Source of the DNA: Chloroflexota bacterium
GTDB lineage: Bacteria > Chloroflexota > Limnocylindria > Limnocylindrales > CSP1-4
Assembly: GCA_021785115.1 (NCBI GenBank)
Contig: JAJYGO010000203.1
Location: 1-11,622, forward strand
DNA: 11,622 bases
Direction: 5' to 3'
Shown: positions 1-5,017 of the stretch, piece after piece
How the letters are laid out: each line of letters starts with the position of its first letter
Numbering within the stretch: the first letter of the stretch is position 1
The notes under the pieces: generated by a model
Databases searched by the model: none
What the model was told of the DNA's origin: nothing
Seen by the model: the letters and a program-made list of their open reading frames with translations, nothing else
Translations under genes and position numbers: made by a program

Positions 1-115
1 CCGCGACCAGCAACGATCCGTCCGGCTCCTCGACGAACCCGACGACCGCCGCGCGCCAGAGGCCGGACCGCCGTCCGCGCGTCTCGATCCGGGCCGCCCG
101 GCCCCACGCGACCAT
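1..115 (-). CDS. Putative deazaflavin-dependent nitroreductase family protein, 5' fragment
   Basis: This reading frame starts at ATG (113-115) on the minus strand and runs off the left edge, so only about 38 N-terminal residues are visible. They contain IETRGRRSG, then a hydrophobic strand (AAVVGFVEE) and PDGSLLVA. The TxGRRSG turn followed by two strands resembles the start of the split-barrel, deazaflavin (F420)-dependent nitroreductase (Ddn-like) family, in which this segment helps form the cofactor pocket. I see no strong Shine-Dalgarno motif. The upstream frame has no better start before the guaB3 stop at 160-162, so the gene lies 44 bp downstream of guaB3 and is probably co-transcribed with it. 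The family call rests on one short motif and is inference; another split-barrel flavoprotein is possible. Confidence 0.5.
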   Translation of the reverse strand, partial: MVAWGRAARIETRGRRSGLWRAAVVGFVEEPDGSLLVA

Positions 116-159
116 GTCGTCGCCCGCCGGGTCCGGTCGCCCGCCTCCGGCGGACCCGC

Positions 160-1344
160 CTACCTCGCGCGCTGCCAGGACTTGCCCTCGCTCAGGACCG
201 CCGGCGCGTAGACCATCTCGACCCGCTGCATCTCGGCGATCGTCCGCGCCCCGAGCGCCGCCATCGACTGCCGCAGCGCCCCGACGAGGTTCTCCGAGCC
301 GTCCGTGACGCGCGACGGGCCGAGCAGGATCCGCTCGAGCGATCCGACCGTCCCGACCCGGATCCGCGTACCGCGGGGGAGTGCCGGCGAGGGTGCCGCC
401 ATCCCCCAGTTCGTGCCGCGTCCGGGCGCCTCCTCGGCGCGGGCGAGCGGCGAGCCGAGCATCACGACGTCCGCGCCGGCCGCAATCGCCTTCGCGACGT
501 CGCCCCCGCGCCGCATGCCGCCGTCCGCGACCACCGGCACGTACCGGCCGGTCTCGTCGAAGTAGGTGTCGCGAGCCGCAGCGACGTCGCTGATCGCCGT
601 CACCTGCGGGACCCCGATGCCGAGCACCTCGCGCGTCGTGCACGCCGCACCGGGCCCGACGCCCACGAAGATCGCCGCGATCCCCTGCGCCATCAGCTCG
701 TGGGCGGCCTCGAACGACGTCGAGTTGCCGACCGCCACGGGGATCGGCATGGCGCGCGTGAACTCGCCGAGCTCGAGCGGGTCGTACCCGGAGGCGAGGT
801 GGCGCGCCGAGCTGACCTGCGACTGCACGAGGAACAGGTCGGCGCCGTGGCGCGCGCAGAAGGAACCCCAGTGGCGGGCGGCGCCCGGCGTGGCCGAGAC
901 GGCAGCGGGGCTGCCGGCAGCGCGGATCTCGTCGATCCGCCGGGCCACCAGCTCCTCGCGGATCGGTCGGTCGTATGCCTCCGCCAGGAAGTCGTGCACG
1001 CGATCGTCGGGCGCATCCGCGATCCCCCGGAGGACGGCGTCCGGATCCTCGTACCGCGTCTGAACGCCCTCGAGGTTCAGGACGGCGAGCCCGCCGAGGC
1101 GCGCGAGCGCGCCGGCGAACGGCGGGTCGACCACGGCGTCCATGGCGGCGGCGAGGACCGGGATCGCGAGCCGCAGCCCGGCGATCTCGACCGATGTGTC
1201 GACGTCCGCCGGCTCCACCGTCTCGGTCCCGGGCGCGAGCGACACGTCGTCGAACCCGTACGTCGGCCGGATCGAATCGACCTTCGAGGCGCGAGGCACG
1301 GACGGTCGGTCGAGCGACGGGGACGGGGGAACGGCGTGGGACAC
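160..1344 (-). CDS. guaB3: GuaB3-type IMP dehydrogenase family protein
   Basis: The predicted 394-residue protein is a single IMP dehydrogenase/GMP reductase TIM barrel without the paired CBS domains of classical GuaB. Visible landmarks are an N-terminal YGFDDVSLAPG segment (about 29-39), the catalytic loop GPGAACTTR with Cys235, followed by EVLGIGVPQ, and the phosphate-binding VVADGGMRRGGD (271-282) with ADVVMLGSPLA (291-301). Lack of CBS domains, the GVGPGAACT loop and the NLVGALRQSM C-terminal motif match the GuaB3 subgroup of Actinobacteria, Cyanobacteria and Chloroflexota. A cyanobacterial member is reported to oxidise IMP to XMP with NAD; activity here is inferred from the retained cysteine. 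GTG at 1342-1344 is chosen because GGGAG (1353-1357) lies 8 nt upstream. GTG at 1297-1299 is a shorter alternative. The long upstream open frame is antisense to the dehydratase gene and is not coding. Confidence 0.9.
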   Translation of the reverse strand: MSHAVPPSPSLDRPSVPRASKVDSIRPTYGFDDVSLAPGTETVEPADVDTSVEIAGLRLAIPVLAAAMDAVVDPPFAGALARLGGLAVLNLEGVQTRYEDPDAVLRGIADAPDDRVHDFLAEAYDRPIREELVARRIDEIRAAGSPAAVSATPGAARHWGSFCARHGADLFLVQSQVSSARHLASGYDPLELGEFTRAMPIPVAVGNSTSFEAAHELMAQGIAAIFVGVGPGAACTTREVLGIGVPQVTAISDVAAARDTYFDETGRYVPVVADGGMRRGGDVAKAIAAGADVVMLGSPLARAEEAPGRGTNWGMAAPSPALPRGTRIRVGTVGSLERILLGPSRVTDGSENLVGALRQSMAALGARTIAEMQRVEMVYAPAVLSEGKSWQRAR

Positions 1345-1352
1345 GCGTGGGG

Positions 1353-1357
1353 CTCCC
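1353..1357 (-). promoter_or_regulatory. Ribosome binding site of guaB3
   Basis: On the minus strand GGGAG precedes the GTG at 1344 with an 8-nt spacer. This decides the start, because the frame is open for hundreds of bases upstream. Confidence 0.6.
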
Positions 1358-1381
1358 GTGCGAGGCGGCGGGTTGCCGGGC

Positions 1382-1389
1382 AGTATAGC
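1382..1389. promoter_or_regulatory. Divergent promoter core between guaB3 and the dehydratase gene
   Basis: The only AT-rich island in the 48-bp divergent gap reads AGTATAGC on the plus strand. On the minus strand it gives TATACT (1387 to 1382), a good -10 hexamer, placing a guaB3 start near 1375 and leaving a leader of about 30 nt that includes the GGGAG site. On the plus strand TATAGC ends 3 nt before the dehydratase ATG, so that transcript would be leaderless or use a slightly shifted box. No convincing -35 element is seen on either side. The 11-mer GGGCAGTATAG recurs upstream of darA (3035-3045). Confidence 0.45.
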
Positions 1390-1392
1390 GGC

Positions 1393-2628
1393 ATGGACCC
1401 GATCGCCCGACCTGTCCCGAAGCCGGCACCCGGCCCCGACGATGGCGTGGCCGAGCCGGCCCTGGTCACGCTCGACGACATCCGGCACGCGGCCGACGTC
1501 ATCCGGGGCGTGGTCGTGCGCACTCCGCTGCTCCGTTTCGGACCCCCGCTCGCGGCGGATCCGGTCGGCCGGACGCGCGCGTGGCTCAAGCCGGAGTCGC
1601 TGCAGCCCATCGGCGCCTTCAAGCTGCGCGGCGCGTACTACGCCATCGCGTCGCTGCCACCGGAGCGACGCGCGGCGGGCGTGGTGGCGCATTCGAGCGG
1701 CAACCACGCGCAGGGCGTGGCACGGGCCGCGCGGCTGCTCGGCGTCCGCGCCGTGATCGTGATGCCGTCCGACGCGCCCGCGGTGAAGGTCGAACGCGTC
1801 CGCGCGGACGGCGCCGAGATCGTCGTCGTCGGGCCGTCGAGCGAGGAACGGGCGGCGCGCGCGGCCGAGCTGGCGGAGCGCGACGGCCTGACGATGGTCG
1901 CGCCGTACGACGACGCCGCGACGATCACGGGCCAGGGCACGATCGGTCTCGAGATCGTCGAGCAGCTCGCGGAGCTCGAGGCCGAGGCGGCGCGACGGTC
2001 CGGCGTCGGCCACGCGACGTCCGGGGCCGGCAGAACGACGTCCGGCGTCGGCCACGCGACCGCCGGCGCCGCCGGCGCGACCGACCGCGCGCCCACCGGC
2101 GGCGACCCGCATCTCGCCGCTGCCGGGCCGGCCCGCGGTGCTCCATCACGGTTCACCGTCCTGGTGCCCGTCGGGGGCGGCGGGATCGCGAGCGGCGTGG
2201 CGACCGCCGTCAAGTTGCTCGCGCCGGGCGCGACCGTGCTCGGCGTGGAGCCGGAGCTCGCAGCGGACGGCCGCGAGTCGCTGCGGGAGGGCCGGATCGT
2301 GATCTGGCCGGCGGACCAGGTCGGGCGCACGATCGCGGACGGCCAGCGGACCGCGCACGTCGGCGTGATCCCGTTCGCGCACTTCCGACGCCACCTCGAC
2401 GGCATCGTCGCGGTGTCGGAGGACGAGATCGCGCGTGCGATGGTCCGCGCCTCGCGGGAAGCGCGGCTCGTCCTCGAGCCCTCGGGCGCGACGACGCTCG
2501 CCGCGTGGCTCTTCCACGCGGCAGAGCTCCCCGAAGATGGGCCCGTCGTCTGCATCCTGAGCGGCGGCAACGTTGATCCGGAGCGGTACGAGTCGCTGCT
2601 GGCCCGGGGAATCGCGGCCGGCGGCTGA
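1393..2628 (+). CDS. Threonine/serine dehydratase, PLP-dependent, with low-complexity insertion
   Basis: This 411-residue fold type II PLP enzyme probably deaminates threonine (and serine) to 2-oxobutyrate (or pyruvate). Visible are the Schiff-base lysine K77 in IGAFKLRGA, the substrate loop SSGNHAQG (101-108), the phosphate-cup glycines VGGGGIASG (260-268), EPSGATTLAA (362-371) and a C-terminal CILSGGNVD (387-395). There is no C-terminal ACT domain, so it resembles short catabolic dehydratases or serine racemase-like proteins rather than feedback-inhibited biosynthetic IlvA. Between the helix ending near 200 and the strand FTVLVPV (254-260), where relatives have a few residues, sit about 55 extra Gly/Ala/Thr-rich residues containing a 7-residue repeat. 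The ATG at 1393 starts 48 bp from divergent guaB3. The exact substrate, including racemase activity, cannot be read from sequence. Confidence 0.9.
   Translation: MDPIARPVPKPAPGPDDGVAEPALVTLDDIRHAADVIRGVVVRTPLLRFGPPLAADPVGRTRAWLKPESLQPIGAFKLRGAYYAIASLPPERRAAGVVAHSSGNHAQGVARAARLLGVRAVIVMPSDAPAVKVERVRADGAEIVVVGPSSEERAARAAELAERDGLTMVAPYDDAATITGQGTIGLEIVEQLAELEAEAARRSGVGHATSGAGRTTSGVGHATAGAAGATDRAPTGGDPHLAAAGPARGAPSRFTVLVPVGGGGIASGVATAVKLLAPGATVLGVEPELAADGRESLREGRIVIWPADQVGRTIADGQRTAHVGVIPFAHFRRHLDGIVAVSEDEIARAMVRASREARLVLEPSGATTLAAWLFHAAELPEDGPVVCILSGGNVDPERYESLLARGIAAGG
1999..2082 (+). repeat. Four in-frame 21-bp tandem repeats inside the dehydratase gene
   Basis: Units start at 1999, 2020, 2041 and 2062. 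Units 1 and 3 are identical over 20 bases; units 2 and 4 are diverged. They encode SGVGHAT, SGAGRTT, SGVGHAT and AGAAGAT (residues 203-230), so the reading frame is kept. They lie in a surface loop insertion between the two parts of the PLP fold. Confidence 0.85.
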
Positions 2629-2702
2629 TCGACGCGGGTGGAATCGCGGCCGGCGGCTGACGGAGTCCGGCATCGCGGCCGGCGGCTGATCGACGCGGGC
2701 GG
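2611..2702. repeat. Three direct repeats of the dehydratase 3' end, each with the stop codon
   Basis: The 18-mer ATCGCGGCCGGCGGCTGA, which encodes the last residues IAAGG and the TGA stop, occurs at 2611-2628, 2643-2660 and 2672-2689. Copies 1 and 3 match over 31 bp with one mismatch (2611-2641 and 2672-2702). Copy 3 ends exactly against the stop codon of convergent darA (2703-2705). The block fills the whole gap between the two convergent genes. It is GC-rich and partly self-complementary, but there is no T-tract of an intrinsic terminator. Confidence 0.85.
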
Positions 2703-3031
2703 CTACAGCCGGACGAAGCGCTCCACGGGGAGCACGAACACGACAGCTCCCCCCATCTCGACCTCGACCGGGTACGGCAGGTAGAACTCGCCCGGCTCCA
2801 TGATCGGCGGCATCGGGTTCACGACCTGCGTCCGGGCGTGACACTGCTCGCCGACGACCTGGATGACCTCGTCGACCTGCTCCTCCTCCACGCCGACGAT
2901 GACTGTCGCGTTCGTCTGCTTCAGGAACCCACCGGAGAGTGGAGACGCGTGGCCCGGAACTCGCGCTCGAGGAGGGCGTCCACGAGAGCGCCCGCGTCCT
3001 CGCTGTGGACGATGGCGACCACGAGCTTCAC
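2703..3031 (-). pseudogene. darA: Cyclic-di-AMP receptor DarA/PstA-like protein with one-base frameshift
   Basis: Two frames together encode a complete PII-like DarA (PstA, DUF970) protein. GTG at 3029-3031 opens VKLVVAIVHSEDAGALVD...FRATRLHSP (33 codons). Around 2933-2936 the frame shifts, and GGFLKQTNATVIVGVEEEQVD continues to YPVEVEMGGAVVFVLPVERF and TAG at 2703. Family members have TxLxxxGGFLR here, so restoring one base gives a protein of 109 residues, the usual length. In the family, homotrimers bind c-di-AMP and signal to unknown partners. In Bacillus subtilis darA follows tmk; here tmk is also close, with a GGDEF gene between. As read, translation stops three codons after the shift. 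A sequencing or assembly error, a real mutation, or -1 recoding are all possible; no classical slippery heptamer is visible. Confidence 0.85.
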
Positions 3032-3038
3032 GGCGGGC

Positions 3039-3044
3039 AGTATA
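3039..3044 (-). promoter_or_regulatory. -10 box of darA, leaderless arrangement
   Basis: TATACT on the minus strand lies 7 nt before the GTG at 3031, the spacing expected if transcription starts at the first base of the start codon. No Shine-Dalgarno sequence precedes the GTG, which agrees with a leaderless mRNA. No clear -35 box is seen. Confidence 0.5.
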
Positions 3045-3156
3045 GAGGTGGGGCACGACGCCGTGACGAGTCGCGCCGGGGACCGAGGGCCGGGAACGGC
3101 CGGGATTCAGGCCGGCGCGCGGCCGCGATGCTCCCGCGATCGCCATCCCGGCCGCG

Positions 3157-3162
3157 TATCAT
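3157..3162 (+). promoter_or_regulatory. Candidate -10 box for the GGDEF gene
   Basis: TATCAT stands out in GC-rich surroundings. It would start transcription near 3169 and give a leader of about 90 nt before the ATG at 3259. No convincing -35 box is visible. The divergent region with darA (3032-3258) holds no other recognisable element. Confidence 0.35.
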
Positions 3163-3246
3163 TTGCCGGCGTCTGCGGTCGCCGCAGAGGAGGGGTACGC
3201 GATCAGGCCCGCGCCGGTCCGTGGCGGGGGCGCCGGTCGCGACATC

Positions 3247-3253
3247 GGGGAGG
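3247..3253 (+). promoter_or_regulatory. Ribosome binding site of the GGDEF gene
   Basis: GGGGAGG is followed by a 5-nt spacer and the ATG at 3259. This strong site favours 3259 over an in-frame TTG at 3163. Confidence 0.7.
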
Positions 3254-3258
3254 CTGCG

Positions 3259-4266
3259 ATGCCGGGCGAACCTTCGAGGACCTTCGTCGCCGTGACCTCG
3301 TGCGCCCTCGAGATCGCCGCCGACCCGCGTCTCGACGCCAGGCTCGACGCGATCGCGCGGCACGCAGCCGACGTCGTGTGCGGCCCGACCGCGATCCTCC
3401 TCCTCGACGACCTGCTCGCCCTGCGCCCGGCCGCAACGCATGGCCCGGAACTGCGCGACCTCCCGGTGTTCGACGGATCCGAACGCCCCGAGCACCCGGA
3501 TCCCCTCGTGCTCGCAGTGCTCGATCGCCGCGAGACGCTTGCCCGGCGCGACGAACCGAGCGCAATCCTGGACGCGGTGGTCGCCGCGCACATCGCTGTG
3601 CACATCCCGATGATCGTCGAGCGCGAGGACGGCACTTCCGACGTGGAGGGCGTCCTCGTCGCGGCGGTCCCGTCGGACCGGCTCGACCCTCCGGAACTCG
3701 ACGCGCTTCGAGCGCTCGCGGTCCTCGGTGCGCTCGTCACGGCGCACGCCCGACTCGAGACGGCCCTCGAGGAGCGGTCGGACTGGCTCGACCGCCTCGC
3801 GCATACGGACGCGCTGACCGGCCTCGCGAACCGCCGGACGCTCGACCGGGTGCTCGAGCTCGAGATCGCGCGCGCGGCCCGTCAGGCGACCACGCTGGGC
3901 GTCGCGATCTTCGGCGTCGACGGCCTCGAACAGGTGACCGAGCGCGACGGCGCCCACGCGGCGGACGACGTGCTGCGCCGCGTCGCGGCCTCGCTCGCCG
4001 ACACGGTCCGGCTCGTCGACACGGTCGCCCGCTACGGGCGCTCGGAGTTCGTCGTGGTGGCGCCCGGGTCGACCGGGCTCGCCATGGCGCAACGCGCGGC
4101 GGGCGCGATCGCCAGGATCGGGGCGGACGGGACGTCTCCGGCCGTGAGCGTCGGCGTCGCCGTGTATCCCGCCGATGGCTCGGCGCCCGGCGAGATGCTC
4201 GGGTCGGCCGAGCGCGCGCTCGCGGACGCGCGTCAGCGCGGGGGTGCGATCGTCGCCGCGACCTGA
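3259..4266 (+). CDS. GAF-like/GGDEF protein with degenerate cyclase site and intact I-site
   Basis: The predicted 335-residue soluble protein has an N-terminal GAF-like sensor region (about 10-165), a short helix EERSDWLDRLAHTDALTGLANRR (171-193) and a GGDEF domain (about 180-335). No membrane segment is seen. The GGDEF fold is recognisable, but key residues are changed: the signature is G260-R-S-E-F, the first metal aspartate (PleD D327) is G219, and the guanine-contacting asparagine (PleD N335) is T227. The aspartate equivalent to PleD D344 is kept (D236). The inhibitory-site motif RxxD (R251, D254), five residues before the signature, is intact. The protein is therefore unlikely to make c-di-GMP and may instead bind it as a receptor, as reported for PopA-like degenerate GGDEF proteins; this is inference. 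It is divergent from darA and convergent with tmk, 19 bp apart. Confidence 0.9.
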   Translation: MPGEPSRTFVAVTSCALEIAADPRLDARLDAIARHAADVVCGPTAILLLDDLLALRPAATHGPELRDLPVFDGSERPEHPDPLVLAVLDRRETLARRDEPSAILDAVVAAHIAVHIPMIVEREDGTSDVEGVLVAAVPSDRLDPPELDALRALAVLGALVTAHARLETALEERSDWLDRLAHTDALTGLANRRTLDRVLELEIARAARQATTLGVAIFGVDGLEQVTERDGAHAADDVLRRVAASLADTVRLVDTVARYGRSEFVVVAPGSTGLAMAQRAAGAIARIGADGTSPAVSVGVAVYPADGSAPGEMLGSAERALADARQRGGAIVAAT

Positions 4267-4285
4267 AGCCGGGCGGCGCCCTGCC

Positions 4286-4945
4286 TCAGCCCGCTTCGTG
4301 CGTGAGCTGGAGCAGCTCCGCGATCGCGCCGAAGACGTCGCGGGCGATGGCGTCCGCCGGGCGATCGGCGTCCACCACCAGCCATCGCGTCGGCTCGATC
4401 CTCGCCAGCTCGAGGAATCCCTCCCGGACCCGCTCGTGGAACGCCGCGTCGAACGTGTCGGCCGTCTCGAATCGCGTCAGTCCCTCTGGCTCGCCGGCGG
4501 AGCGCCGCGCGAGGCCGGCATCCACGGGCACGTCGAGCAGGATCGTCCGGTTCGGCCGGACGCCACGCGTCGCGAACGCGCCGAGCTCGCGAAGGCGGTC
4601 GAGCGGGACGCCCGACCCGTACCCCTGGTACGCGACCGTCGAGTCCGCGTACCGGTCGCAGATCACGACGGCCCCGCGCCGGAGCGCCGGCCAGATCACG
4701 TCGTCGACGTGCTGGGCCCGCGCCGCCGCGAACAGGAGGGCGTCGGCTCGAGCGGCATGGCGGACGCCGTCGCGGTCGAGGAGGACGCGCCGGACACGCT
4801 CGCCGAGCGGCGTGCCGCCGGGTTCGCGGGTGAGCACGACATCGATCCCGAGCGACTCGAGCCGCTGGGCGAGCAGCCCGGCCTGCGTCGACTTGCCCGA
4901 TCCGTCGGGGCCCTCGAACGTGATGAACGTCCCGGACCAGATCAT
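4286..4945 (-). CDS. tmk: Thymidylate (dTMP) kinase
   Basis: This 219-residue enzyme phosphorylates dTMP to dTDP for DNA synthesis. The P-loop is GPDGSGKST (12-20), the dTMP-binding segment is TREPGGTPLGE (39-49), and the DRY motif with its helix is DRYADSTVAYQG (97-108). The LID region around 147-160 carries arginines (ARRSAGEPEGLTRFE). Length and motif order are normal. It ends the minus-strand run, 72 bp after the R3H/AAA gene, but has a -10 box immediately upstream of its ATG, so it may be transcribed separately. Proximity to darA recalls the tmk-darA order of Firmicutes. Confidence 0.95.
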   Translation of the reverse strand: MIWSGTFITFEGPDGSGKSTQAGLLAQRLESLGIDVVLTREPGGTPLGERVRRVLLDRDGVRHAARADALLFAAARAQHVDDVIWPALRRGAVVICDRYADSTVAYQGYGSGVPLDRLRELGAFATRGVRPNRTILLDVPVDAGLARRSAGEPEGLTRFETADTFDAAFHERVREGFLELARIEPTRWLVVDADRPADAIARDVFGAIAELLQLTHEAG

Positions 4946-4951
4946 GGCCGA

Positions 4952-4957
4952 AGTCTA
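4952..4957 (-). promoter_or_regulatory. -10 box of tmk, leaderless arrangement
   Basis: TAGACT on the minus strand (TANNNT type) lies 6 nt before the tmk ATG at 4945. No Shine-Dalgarno motif is present in the 72-bp gap next to the ATG. This suggests a leaderless tmk transcript independent of the upstream genes. Confidence 0.5.
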
Positions 4958-5017
4958 CGGGGACGCGCGGCGCGAGGACCGATCCTGCCGCCTGACGGCG
5001 GCGCCTGGCGCGGGCGC

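Noticed and set aside
1345..2112. Long minus-strand open frame extending guaB3 upstream to give a 650-residue protein
   Set aside because: The extra part is antisense to the well-supported dehydratase gene, is arginine-rich and without motifs, and the GTG at 1344 has a ribosome site. It is a high-GC shadow.
2929..2945. Programmed -1 frameshift site in darA
   Set aside because: No X XXY YYZ slippery heptamer or obvious downstream pseudoknot is visible, and such recoding is not known to me for this family; a sequence error or mutation is simpler, so it is listed only as an alternative.
4271..4281. GGGC-GGC-GCCC hairpin between the convergent GGDEF and tmk genes
   Set aside because: A 4-bp stem without a T-tract is expected by chance at this GC content; not enough to call a terminator.
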